Source: Martinezella lusitana (lineage in GTDB: Bacteria > Pseudomonadota > Alphaproteobacteria > Rhizobiales > Rhizobiaceae). Taken from it: 64,000 nt of DNA. A program made the position numbers and the translations under genes. The notes below the pieces were generated by a model. That model saw only the letters and a list, made by a program, of their open reading frames with translations, ran no database searches and was not told the origin of the DNA. Each line of letters begins with the position of its first letter. Within the stretch, counting starts at the first letter, position 1. Location of the stretch: NCBI RefSeq assembly GCF_010668395.1, contig NZ_WUEY01000005.1, positions 418,355 through 482,354 on the forward strand. The letters run 5' to 3'. Positions 46,155-55,173 of this stretch are shown here, piece after piece.

Positions 46155-47189
46155 ATGGGTTTCAAAGTTGCAGTAGCGGGCGCGACCGGGAATGTCGGCC
46201 GCGAAATGCTCAATATCCTCGCCGAACGTGGCTTTCCGGCCGATGAGGTCGTAGCGCTTGCATCGGCCCGCTCGCAGGGAACCGAGGTTTCCTTCGGTGA
46301 CCGGACGCTGAAGGTTTCCAACCTGGAAAACTACGATTTCTCCAACACCGACATCTGCCTGATGTCGGCCGGCGGTGAAGTCTCGAAGAAGTTCTCGCCG
46401 AAGATCGGCGCCCAGGGCTGCGTCGTCATCGACAACTCGTCCGCATGGCGCTACGACGCCGACGTGCCGCTGATCGTGCCGGAAGTCAATCCGGACGCCA
46501 TCACGCAGTTCACCAAGCGCAACATCATCGCCAACCCGAATTGCTCGACCGCGCAGCTCGTCGTCGCGCTGAAGCCGCTGCACGACTTCGCCAAGATCAA
46601 GCGCGTCGTCGTTTCGACCTACCAGTCCGTTTCCGGCGCCGGCAAGGACGGCATGGACGAGCTGTTCAACCAGACCCGCGCCGTCTTCGTCGCCGATCCG
46701 ATCGAATCGAAGAAGTTCACCAAGCGCATTGCCTTCAACGTCATTCCGCACATCGACAGCTTCATGGAAGACGGCTACACGAAGGAAGAGTGGAAGGTGC
46801 TGGCCGAAACCAAGAAGATGCTCGATCCGAAGATCAAGGTCACCTGCACGGCTGTCCGCGTCCCCGTCTTCATCGGTCATTCGGAATCGGTCAACATCGA
46901 ATTCGAAAACGAGATCACGGCCGATCAGGCCCGCGACATCCTGCGCGAAGCGCCCGGCTGCCTCGTGATCGACAAGCAGGAAAACGGCGGCTACATCACG
47001 CCTTACGAATCCGCCGGCGAGGATGCGACCTATATTTCGCGCATCCGCGAAGATGCAACTGTCGAAAACGGCCTCAACATCTGGGTCGTCTCCGACAACC
47101 TGCGCAAGGGTGCAGCGCTCAACGCCATCCAGATCGCCGAACTGCTCGTCAACCGTGGCCTGATCAAGCCGCGCAAGCAGGCTGCATAA
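46155..47189 (+). CDS. asd: Aspartate-semialdehyde dehydrogenase
   Basis: A 344-residue enzyme common to the lysine, methionine and threonine pathways. KVAVAGATGNVGREMLNIL is the NADP loop, ANPNCSTAQLVVALKPLHDF carries the catalytic Cys, TYQSVSGAGKDGMDELFNQ and TAVRVPVFIGHSESVNIEFE hold the substrate Arg and the His. AGCTTGAGAA precedes the ATG. It ends with a terminator at 47248-47283. Confidence 0.97.
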   Translation: MGFKVAVAGATGNVGREMLNILAERGFPADEVVALASARSQGTEVSFGDRTLKVSNLENYDFSNTDICLMSAGGEVSKKFSPKIGAQGCVVIDNSSAWRYDADVPLIVPEVNPDAITQFTKRNIIANPNCSTAQLVVALKPLHDFAKIKRVVVSTYQSVSGAGKDGMDELFNQTRAVFVADPIESKKFTKRIAFNVIPHIDSFMEDGYTKEEWKVLAETKKMLDPKIKVTCTAVRVPVFIGHSESVNIEFENEITADQARDILREAPGCLVIDKQENGGYITPYESAGEDATYISRIREDATVENGLNIWVVSDNLRKGAALNAIQIAELLVNRGLIKPRKQAA

Positions 47190-47247
47190 GGGTTCATAAA
47201 CCAATTTACGGTTTATAAACCTTCATTAGCTATGCAGGATTGAATGG

Positions 47248-47283
47248 AAGCCTCGCCATTTCGAACGAAAGGCGGGGCTTTTG
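47248..47283 (+). terminator. Terminator after asd
   Basis: AAGCCTCGCC (47248-47257) pairs with GGCGGGGCTT (47271-47280) through one wobble, followed by TTT. A small inverted repeat (ATAAACC/GGTTTAT, 47196-47216) lies between the stop and this hairpin. Confidence 0.82.
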
Positions 47284-47301
47284 TAAATGTTTCGGCGCCG
47301 A

Positions 47302-47317
47302 TGTTTCACATGAAACG
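47302..47317. promoter_or_regulatory. parS-like site after asd
   Basis: TGTTTCACATGAAACG matches the parS consensus at 14 of 16 positions, with the centre CA instead of CG and a G at the last position. It lies 4.57 kb from the site at 42733 and is again in a non-coding gap. Confidence 0.6.
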
Positions 47318-47475
47318 AAAACATCGATTGCTAAAATGTGATGATGACAGGACTGTCGGATGCTGGCATGGTCCGGTAGCGACGAACCACGCGTGAATCC
47401 CTGGCTTGGAAGGGTTTATGCGCCATTGAAAACGGTTACCGCGTTCGCAACGCGGTAAGAATTCGGGGACATTGA

Positions 47476-48297
47476 ATGCGCTTCACAAAGTCTGGAATGG
47501 CAGCTCTCGTGGCGGGCGGGTTGCTGCTGGGGATGCCGCTTGCGACAAATGCCGCATCCTGCGGCAACACTTCCGCCGGCTTCGAGAACTGGGTGCAGGA
47601 ATTCAAGCGGGAAGCGCAGGGACAGGGCGTCAGCCCCTCCGTCCTCGACAGGGCCTTCGCCAACGTTCACTACAACCAGCCGACCATCCGCGCCGACCGC
47701 GGCCAGAAGAGCTTCAAGCTTTCCTTCGAGGAATTCATGAAGAAGCGTGGCGGCCAGACCATCATCAGTCGCGGCCGGAGCATGAAGCAGGCCAATGGGG
47801 CGCTGTTTGCCAAGATTCAGAAGCGTTTCGGCGTTCCGCCAGGCCCGATCATCGCGATCTGGGGCATGGAAACGGGCTTTGGCAGCTACATGGGCGACCA
47901 GCACACGCTTTCTGCGGTTTCGACCCTCGCTTATGACTGCCGCCGTTCCGCATTCTTCACCGAGCAGCTCTATTCCGCCCTCAAGCTCGTCGGCGAAGGC
48001 TATCTCAGCCCGTCGGCTCGCGGCGCCGCCCATGGCGAAATCGGCCAGACGCAATTCATGCCCAAGAACGTCGTCGCCTTCGGTATCGACGAAGATGGCG
48101 ATGGCAGGGTCGATCTTGTGGGATCGCGCGCGGACGCGCTGGCATCGACGGCAAACTTCCTGCGTGGCCATGGCTGGCAGCCAGGCGCCGGCTATCAGCC
48201 GGGCGAGCCGAATTTCGCCGCCATCGCCGGCTGGAACGACGCAAAGGTCTATCAGCAGGCAATCGCCTATATTGGCCAGCAGATCGACGGCAAGTAA
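47476..48297 (+). CDS. Lytic murein transglycosylase, MltB-type
   Basis: A 273-residue exported enzyme that cuts the glycan strands of peptidoglycan. A signal peptide (about residues 1-27, cleavage after NAA or TNA) is followed by the SLT_2 domain: EFKREAQGQGVSPSVLDRAF, the catalytic Glu in IIAIWGMETGFGSYMG, and HGEIGQTQFMPKNVVAFGID. The protein lacks a lipobox Cys at the mature end; a Cys pair (ASCGN and YDCRR) may form a disulphide. It ends at a strong terminator. Confidence 0.93.
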   Translation: MRFTKSGMAALVAGGLLLGMPLATNAASCGNTSAGFENWVQEFKREAQGQGVSPSVLDRAFANVHYNQPTIRADRGQKSFKLSFEEFMKKRGGQTIISRGRSMKQANGALFAKIQKRFGVPPGPIIAIWGMETGFGSYMGDQHTLSAVSTLAYDCRRSAFFTEQLYSALKLVGEGYLSPSARGAAHGEIGQTQFMPKNVVAFGIDEDGDGRVDLVGSRADALASTANFLRGHGWQPGAGYQPGEPNFAAIAGWNDAKVYQQAIAYIGQQIDGK

Positions 48298-48311
48298 TCT
48301 GGATCACAAAC

Positions 48312-48353
48312 AAAAGGCGCTGCGACCGAAAGGTCTGCAGCGCCTTTTTGTTT
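48312..48353 (+). terminator. Terminator after the transglycosylase
   Basis: AAAAGGCGCTGC (48312-48323) and GCAGCGCCTTTT (48337-48348) form a 12-bp stem followed by a T-run with TTTGTTT. Confidence 0.92.
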
Positions 48354-48370
48354 GATCTGGTTTCCACCTG

Positions 48371-48416
48371 GAGCAACTCCAGGAAAAATGCACAGCGGTT
48401 TTCCGTCCGCAATCGC
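48371..48416. repeat. Rhizobial palindrome, GCGGTTTTCCGTCC type
   Basis: GAGCAACTCCAGGAAA...GCGGTTTTCCGTCCGCAATCGC is a second copy of the element at 24637-24679 and 58396-58442. It sits between the transglycosylase terminator and the end of the carbonic anhydrase gene. Confidence 0.7.
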
Positions 48417-48455
48417 TTAAAAAGAGCGGCTGCGCGCTTCGAAAAAGCCGAAACG

Positions 48456-49097
48456 CTATACGTCCGGGCGGATGAAATCGCGCGTTGCCGGATCCATGAT
48501 CCATAGCTCGCCGGTCGAAATATCGAACCAAGCGCCATGCAGCTGCAACTTGCCTTCTCCCTCAAGCGCCTTGATTTCCGGGAAGCTGCGCAGATTGTTC
48601 AGCGAATTGCGGATCGATATGCGCTCCAGCGCCGTCTGGCGCTCGACAGGCGTCATGATGTCATTGCTCTGGATCTGTTCGGCAGCCGGCTTCAGCAGGC
48701 CCATCCACCGACCGATGAAATCGCCCGGCGAGAGCGGCTCGGCATTGGGATCGAGCGCCGCGCGGATGCCGCCGCAACGGCCATGGCCCATGACCACGAT
48801 GTCGGAGACCTTCAACGACTGCACCGCGAATTCCAGTGCCGCCGACGTCGCATGGAAATTGCCGTCCGGTTCGTAAGGCGGCACCATGTTGGCGACGTTG
48901 CGGATGACGAAGAGCTCTCCCGGGCCGGCATCGAAGATGATCTCCGGCGCCGCACGGGAGTCGCAACAGGCAATCACAAGGGTCGAGGGGCTCTGACCGC
49001 TCTCGGCCAGACTGCGATAACGTTCGCGCTCGTCCGCATAACGTCCGCTCATGAAGTTGCGATAACCGCTCAGAAGGGAGGTGGGAAAGCTGTCCAT
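48456..49097 (-). CDS. Beta-class carbonic anhydrase
   Basis: A 213-residue enzyme that converts carbon dioxide and water to bicarbonate. The zinc site is ACCDSR and GHGRCGG (Cys, Asp/Arg dyad, His, Cys), and VIRNVANMVPPYEPDG and AALEFAVQSLKVSDIVVMGH are standard. The ATG at 49097 (MDSFPTSLLSG) is chosen; a longer frame from 49133 adds twelve residues of poor quality. Bicarbonate supply for carboxylases is the usual role. No linked operon partner. Confidence 0.94.
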   Translation of the reverse strand: MDSFPTSLLSGYRNFMSGRYADERERYRSLAESGQSPSTLVIACCDSRAAPEIIFDAGPGELFVIRNVANMVPPYEPDGNFHATSAALEFAVQSLKVSDIVVMGHGRCGGIRAALDPNAEPLSPGDFIGRWMGLLKPAAEQIQSNDIMTPVERQTALERISIRNSLNNLRSFPEIKALEGEGKLQLHGAWFDISTGELWIMDPATRDFIRPDV

Positions 49098-49174
49098 GCA
49101 GATTGAATTACAGCGCCTCGCTGCCGATGGCAACTATTGCACTGCAAAAAGCTCTGGGCGACCGACCTCGACCG

Positions 49175-50047
49175 CTATCTCTTCCGCTCCGCCGGATGAA
49201 CGAGGTGCCGCAGCTGCACCATCGCCATCGGTGTCGACAGACTTGACGAATCCGCAGCCAGCGTCAGCTCGTCGCTGCCACGCTTGACCGCCCTTGCCAA
49301 CACCTCATAGACGCTGGCCGTCGTCAATTGCAGCGCCCGCTCCTCGTCCAAGCCGGACAGCAGCCGGGACAGGAACACGGCCGACAGCAGGTCGCCAAGC
49401 CCATTTGGCGCATTTTCTATGCTGCGATGCTCGGCAAGCAACGCGTTTCGGCCGCTGAGGTAGAGGTTTCCGATGCCGCCGGCCATCATCGGCACTGCCG
49501 AGGTCACCAACATGCGCGACGGCCCGAGGGCGAGTGCCGCTTCCATGATGGCATTGTTGTCCTCGAGCGGCGCCCCGGCCAGCCAGGCAAGCTCATAGCG
49601 GTTCGGCGTCGCCAGCGACGCCAGCGGGATGAGATGGTCGCGGATCGCTTCCGCCGTCGCTTCGGGCACATAGAGGCCGCCGGCATCGCCGATCACCGGA
49701 TCGCAGGCATAGAGGAGGTCGGGGTTTTTCTCCCGCAAGGCCGTCACCAGCCGGGCGACCGACCGCGCCTGTGCGGCGTTGCCGAAATATCCCGACAGCA
49801 CGGCCTTGACCTCGGAGAGCCATGGCGCGGCGATGAGATCGTCGATTGCGTGGTCGAAATCCGCCTCGTTGAAGGTCAGCCGCGTCGAGCGGCCGTGACC
49901 CGGATGCCATGGCAGAACGATGGTCGGCAGCGCCCAGACGGGATGGCCAAGCGTTTCCAGCGCGAAGACGGCAGCACGATTGCCGACCGACCCTCTGACG
50001 ACATGGCTGGAGATAACGATAACGGCGCCGGCCGACACTTGCGACAT
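49175..50047 (-). CDS. pdxY: Pyridoxal kinase
   Basis: A 290-residue ribokinase-superfamily kinase that phosphorylates pyridoxal in the vitamin B6 salvage path. VIVISSHVVRGSVGNRAAVF is the substrate loop; PTIVLPWHPGHGRSTR, YACDPVIGDAGGLYVPEA, LATPNRYELAWLAGAPLED and NGLGDLLSAVFLSRLL (anion hole and catalytic Asp in GLGD) are all in place. It is divergent from the glutamate dehydrogenase gene. Length fits PdxY. Confidence 0.94.
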   Translation of the reverse strand: MSQVSAGAVIVISSHVVRGSVGNRAAVFALETLGHPVWALPTIVLPWHPGHGRSTRLTFNEADFDHAIDDLIAAPWLSEVKAVLSGYFGNAAQARSVARLVTALREKNPDLLYACDPVIGDAGGLYVPEATAEAIRDHLIPLASLATPNRYELAWLAGAPLEDNNAIMEAALALGPSRMLVTSAVPMMAGGIGNLYLSGRNALLAEHRSIENAPNGLGDLLSAVFLSRLLSGLDEERALQLTTASVYEVLARAVKRGSDELTLAADSSSLSTPMAMVQLRHLVHPAERKR

Positions 50048-50331
50048 GATGCTTTGCTTTCAAGTTCAGGGCTTCAAACTGCAATGTCGCCGTTGATGGT
50101 CCCTTTCGCGCCATTCTGTCAACGGCACTTCACAGAGTCATGAAAACCTCTGTTGACGAACTGATTCCGCCAATTCCATCCGCTTTTCGCCAGGATCGCG
50201 CATTCCGGCAAATTTTTTAAGAAAACGAGGCAAAATCAGTCCGAAAGCAACCAAATTCGCATTCTTTTTGCCAGTTTTTTCGCTAAACCTTCTGCTACTG
50301 TGGTCAAAATTCGAAAATCGGGAGGAATTCC

Positions 50332-53300
50332 ATGGCGCCCAAAACCAATCCGAAACGGGAAAAACAGATCGAAGCGGCACGCAAGATAGCCGCGGCGACG
50401 GGCGAGGCGCACCTCGATCCCGAAATCCTGTTCGGCCGGGCTAGCAACGACGATATGGAGCTTTACAGCCCGGAAATGCTGGCCCTTGCCGCGACGCACG
50501 CGGCCAAGGAACTGGCAGCCTGGAGCCGCACGTCTCCGCGCGTCAGCATCGAGCAGGTCGCCAACATCGAGCCTGATGGCGTTGCCGTTTCGATCCTTTC
50601 GATCACCGACCACAACATGCCCTTCCTGTACGAATCGATCATGGGCGAGGTGACCAGCAGCTATCGCGACCTCTACATGGCCGTGCACCCGATCCTGGTC
50701 ATCGAAGACGGCAAGCAGCCAAGCCTCTATTCCGCCGACCACCCGAGCGATCCTGCCCACCGCGTCAGCCATATCCAGCTTCATCTCTCGCCTTTGACAG
50801 CGGCGCAGGCGACGGATCTGGCCAAGCGAATACAGGCCGTGCTCGATCAGACGCATCTCACCGTTTCCGACTGGAAACCGATGCTGTCGCGCCTCGATAC
50901 CGTCATTTCAGAGCTTTCCACCTACGAGGCCGCCGGCCGCCGCAAGAACGATCGCGACGAAGCGCTCGCCTTCCTTGCCTGGCTGCGCGACGGCAATTTC
51001 ACCTTCCTCGGCATGCGCGAATACGTCTATTCCGGCAAGGGCGCCAACGCCAAGGTCGAGCGTGATCGCGGCACCGGCCTCGGTATCCTCTCCAATCCGG
51101 ATGTCCGCGTGCTGCGCCAGGGCAGGGATGCCGTCACCACGACGCCGGAAATCCTCGCCTTCCTCGATGGCCCGGATTTCCTGATCGTCACCAAGGCCAA
51201 CGTCAAGTCGATCGTCCATCGCCGCGCCTATATGGATTATGTCGGCGTCAAGCGCTTCGACACGGATGGCAACGTCACCGGCGAACTGCGCATCGTCGGC
51301 CTCTTCACCTCCACCGCCTATACCAGTGCCGCCGCCGAGGTTCCGCTGCTGCGCTCGAAGGTGCAGAAGGTCAAGGATCATTTCGGCTTCGATCCGACCA
51401 GCCACTCCGGCCGCATGCTCGACAATACGCTGGAATCCTATCCCCGCGACGACCTCTTCCAGATCGACACCTCGCTGCTGGCAAGCTTTGCCGAACAGAT
51501 CAACGATTTGACCGACCGGCCGCGCGTGCGCGCCCTGCCGCGCATCGACCATTTCGACCGCTTCGTCTCCGTCATCGTCTATGTCCCGCGCGAGGAATAC
51601 GACTCCGTCGTCCGCGAGAAGATCGGCAACTACCTGAAGACCGTCTATGACGGCCGCGTCTCCGCCTATTATCCGGCCTTCCCGGAAGGCGGCGTTGCCC
51701 GCGTGCACTTCATCATCGGCCGCAGCGCCGACAAGACGCCGAATGTTCCCCAGGCCAAGCTGGAAGAGGCCATCCGCGCCATCACCGCCCGCTGGGACGA
51801 ACGCTTCGTCACGCTGGCCGGCCCGAAGGCGCCAAGCATCTCCGTCAGCCAGGCTTTTCAGGAAGCCTTTTCGCCGGAAGACGCTTTCGCCGATCTCGCC
51901 GACATGACCGCGACCGCCGGGGCGGAACCGATCCGCATCGGCTTCTATGTCCGCAAGGACGAGGCAGGCGACATCCTTTCGCTGAAGATCTTCCATGGAC
52001 AAGGCAATCTGGCGCTATCGCGCCGCGTGCCACTGCTCGAAAATCTCGGCTTCAACGTCATCAGCGAACGCACCTTCGATATCTATGTCACCGCCAGGGA
52101 CGGCTCGACCGGCCATGTCGTGCTTCACGACATGGAGCTCGAGGCTCGCAACGGCCTGACGATCGATCTTGCCCGCCATGGCGCGGCACTTGAAGAAGCC
52201 TTCCTCGCCGCCTTCGGCGGCACGATCGACAACGACGCCTTCAACAGGCTGATCGTCTCTGCCGATCTCTCCGCCCGCGAAACCAACGTATTGCGCGCCT
52301 ATTCCCGCTATCTGCGCCAGGCGGGCATTGCCTATTCGCAGGATTATATCTCGTCGACGCTGGACAAATATCCGCACATTGCCGGCTCGCTCTTCCGCCT
52401 GTTCCACGACACGCTCGATCCCAAGCTCAGCGACAAGAACCGCACGAAAAAGCTCTCCGAGCTGCATGCCGCCATCGAAACCGAGCTCGCCGACGTTCCG
52501 AGCCTCGACGACGACCGCATTCTGCGCCGCTATGTCAACGCCATCGACGCGACGCTGCGCACCAACTACTTCCAGAAGAACGCCGACGGCACGCCGAAGG
52601 CGATGCTTGCCTTCAAGCTTGATCCGAAGCTTCTCGACGGCTTGCCCGAGCCGCGGCCCTTCCGCGAAATCTTCGTCTACGGCGTCGAAGTGGAGGGCGT
52701 GCATCTGCGCTTCGGCAAGGTGGCGCGCGGCGGCCTGCGCTGGTCCGACCGTGCCGAGGACTATCGCACCGAAGTGCTCGGCCTCGTAAAGGCGCAGCAG
52801 GTCAAGAACGCCGTCATCGTGCCCGTCGGCGCCAAGGGCGGCTTCTATCCGAAGAAGCTCCCCGTCGGCGGCAGCCGCGACGAGATCTTCAATGCCGGCC
52901 GCGAGGCCTACAAGACCTATATCCGCACGCTGCTGTCGATCACCGACAACATCTCCGGCGCCGATATCATTCCGCCCGCCGATACCGTGCGGCTCGATGG
53001 CGACGACCCTTATTTCGTCGTCGCCGCCGACAAGGGCACCGCCACCTTCTCCGATACCGCCAACGCATTGGCGCAGGAAGCCGGCTTCTGGCTGGACGAC
53101 GCTTTCGCCTCCGGCGGCTCGGCCGGCTACGACCACAAGAAGATGGGCATCACCGCCCGCGGCGCCTGGGAAACCGTGAAGCGCCACTTCCGCGAAATGG
53201 ACATCGACATCCAGACGACGCCCTTCAGCGTCGTCGGCGTCGGCGACATGTCGGGCGATGTCTTCGGCAACGGCATGCTGCTGTCACCCAAGATTCGCCT

Positions 53301-55122
53301 CGTGGCTGCCTTCGACCACCGCGACATCGTCATCGATCCCGATCCGAACATGGAAAAGACGCTTGCCGAACGCCAGCGCCTGTTCGACCTGCCTCGCTCA
53401 AGCTGGCAGGATTTCAACAAATCCGTTCTGTCGAAAGGCGCGATGGTCATTTCCCGCTCGGCAAAGTCGGTCACGCTGACGCCGGAAGCGGTTGCCGCCA
53501 TCGGCATCGACAAATCGGTCGCCACGCCCTTCGAGATCATGACGGCGATCCTCAGGGCGCCGGTGGACCTGCTGTGGTTCGGCGGCATCGGCACCTATGT
53601 CAAGGCACCGGCCGAAACGGATTCGGAGGTCGGCGATCGCGCCAACGACCCGATCCGCATTTCGGCTGAGGAGGTTCGCGCCAAGGTGATCGGCGAGGGC
53701 GCCAATCTCGGCGTCACCCAGAAGGGCCGCATCGCCTATGGCCTCAAGGGCGGGCGCTGCAACTCCGACGCCATCGACAACTCCGCCGGCGTCAACACCT
53801 CGGACGTCGAAGTCAACATCAAGATCGCGCTTGCCAACGCCATGCATGACGATCGCCTGACGCGCGCCAAGCGCGACACGCTGCTTGCCTCCATGACCGA
53901 CGAAGTCGCAGTCCTCGTATTGCGCAACAACTACCTGCAATCCCTGGCGATCTCGCTGACGGAGCGCAAGGGCACCGGCAACGGCCTGGAACTCAGCCGC
54001 TTCATGAGCGTGCTGGAAGCGGCCAAGCAGCTCAACCGCAAGGTTGAAACCCTGCCTGACGACCAGACCTTCGCCGAGCGTTACGCCAACGGCCGCCCGC
54101 TCACCCGCGCCGAAATCGGCATACTGCTCTCCTATGCCAAGATCGTCCTCTTCGACGCGCTTGTCGCGAGCGACCTGCCTGACGATCCCTACTTCGCTGC
54201 CACGCTCAGCCGCTATTTCCCGGCCAAGATGCAGCGCTCGAACGCCGTCGATATCGAAACCCATCGGCTGCGCCGCGAGATCATCGGCACGGCGCTTGCC
54301 AATGAAGCGATCAACCGTGGCGGCCCCGGATTTGCGGTCAGCATGATGGACGCGACGGCCGCATCGGCTGCCGAAGTGGTCAAGGCGGCCGTGATCGCCC
54401 GCGACGGCTTCGATCTCGACCGGCTCTGGAACGAAACCGACGCGCTGGATGGCAAGGTCGGCGGCCAGATGCAGAACCGCGTCTACGGCGAGATTACCGA
54501 AGTCTATACCGTACTGACGCGGCTCCTGTTGAAGACGGGCGCGGTCAAAGGTGGCATCGAGGAAACCGTTAGCCGGCTTCGCTCGGCCCTCAAGAAGCTG
54601 CGGCCTGTCTTCCTCAGCCATATCCCGGCCGATTTCGCAGCCGAGATCGCCGCCCGCGAGGCGGAATACCAGGCCGCCGGCCTGCCGGAAAAACTGGCTT
54701 CGGAGATCGCCACCATCTACGCGCTCGTCCTCGTGCCGGAGATCATGCAGATCGCCGAGCGCACGGGCGATACGCTGAACCGGGCGGCGGAAAGCTACTT
54801 CACCGTCTCGCAGACCTTCCGCGTCGGCCGCCTGCTGCTGGCCGGCAGCAGGATCGTCACCGGCGACCACTACGAGAGCCTCGCCCTGGCGCGCAGCCTC
54901 GACCAGATCGCCGGCGCGCGCCGCGATATCGTCATCTCCGCGCTGTCCAACCACCCGAAGGACAAACAGCCGGTTCAGGCGTGGCATGCGGAAGACCGCA
55001 TCCGCATCAATCGCATCGCCGAGGAGCTCGGCGGCCTCAGTGAAAGCGGCGATCCGAATCTCGCCCGCATCACCGTCGCCGCAGGCCTGCTCAGCGATCT
55101 TGCGAACGGCCGGGCAAGGTGA
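50332..55122 (+). CDS. gdhB: NAD-specific glutamate dehydrogenase, large (about 180 kDa) type
   Basis: A 1596-residue GDH of the large class. The N-terminal half (about 1-700) is a regulatory region with ACT-like folds; the catalytic part (about 730-1200) has RFGKVARGGLRWSDRAEDYR, the VPVGAKGGFYPKK Lys region, GDMSGDVFGNGMLLS and FGGIGTYVKAPAETD for NAD binding; a long helical C-terminal part follows. These enzymes mainly degrade glutamate to 2-oxoglutarate and ammonium and are often activated by aspartate or arginine. GGGAGGAA precedes the ATG. The gene symbol follows common usage for this class. Confidence 0.95.
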   Translation: MAPKTNPKREKQIEAARKIAAATGEAHLDPEILFGRASNDDMELYSPEMLALAATHAAKELAAWSRTSPRVSIEQVANIEPDGVAVSILSITDHNMPFLYESIMGEVTSSYRDLYMAVHPILVIEDGKQPSLYSADHPSDPAHRVSHIQLHLSPLTAAQATDLAKRIQAVLDQTHLTVSDWKPMLSRLDTVISELSTYEAAGRRKNDRDEALAFLAWLRDGNFTFLGMREYVYSGKGANAKVERDRGTGLGILSNPDVRVLRQGRDAVTTTPEILAFLDGPDFLIVTKANVKSIVHRRAYMDYVGVKRFDTDGNVTGELRIVGLFTSTAYTSAAAEVPLLRSKVQKVKDHFGFDPTSHSGRMLDNTLESYPRDDLFQIDTSLLASFAEQINDLTDRPRVRALPRIDHFDRFVSVIVYVPREEYDSVVREKIGNYLKTVYDGRVSAYYPAFPEGGVARVHFIIGRSADKTPNVPQAKLEEAIRAITARWDERFVTLAGPKAPSISVSQAFQEAFSPEDAFADLADMTATAGAEPIRIGFYVRKDEAGDILSLKIFHGQGNLALSRRVPLLENLGFNVISERTFDIYVTARDGSTGHVVLHDMELEARNGLTIDLARHGAALEEAFLAAFGGTIDNDAFNRLIVSADLSARETNVLRAYSRYLRQAGIAYSQDYISSTLDKYPHIAGSLFRLFHDTLDPKLSDKNRTKKLSELHAAIETELADVPSLDDDRILRRYVNAIDATLRTNYFQKNADGTPKAMLAFKLDPKLLDGLPEPRPFREIFVYGVEVEGVHLRFGKVARGGLRWSDRAEDYRTEVLGLVKAQQVKNAVIVPVGAKGGFYPKKLPVGGSRDEIFNAGREAYKTYIRTLLSITDNISGADIIPPADTVRLDGDDPYFVVAADKGTATFSDTANALAQEAGFWLDDAFASGGSAGYDHKKMGITARGAWETVKRHFREMDIDIQTTPFSVVGVGDMSGDVFGNGMLLSPKIRLVAAFDHRDIVIDPDPNMEKTLAERQRLFDLPRSSWQDFNKSVLSKGAMVISRSAKSVTLTPEAVAAIGIDKSVATPFEIMTAILRAPVDLLWFGGIGTYVKAPAETDSEVGDRANDPIRISAEEVRAKVIGEGANLGVTQKGRIAYGLKGGRCNSDAIDNSAGVNTSDVEVNIKIALANAMHDDRLTRAKRDTLLASMTDEVAVLVLRNNYLQSLAISLTERKGTGNGLELSRFMSVLEAAKQLNRKVETLPDDQTFAERYANGRPLTRAEIGILLSYAKIVLFDALVASDLPDDPYFAATLSRYFPAKMQRSNAVDIETHRLRREIIGTALANEAINRGGPGFAVSMMDATAASAAEVVKAAVIARDGFDLDRLWNETDALDGKVGGQMQNRVYGEITEVYTVLTRLLLKTGAVKGGIEETVSRLRSALKKLRPVFLSHIPADFAAEIAAREAEYQAAGLPEKLASEIATIYALVLVPEIMQIAERTGDTLNRAAESYFTVSQTFRVGRLLLAGSRIVTGDHYESLALARSLDQIAGARRDIVISALSNHPKDKQPVQAWHAEDRIRINRIAEELGGLSESGDPNLARITVAAGLLSDLANGRAR

Positions 55123-55173
55123 CACAGTCCGCCCCGACCCGGCAAAGGCCAGGGGAATCAGGGGCTGGATCTG

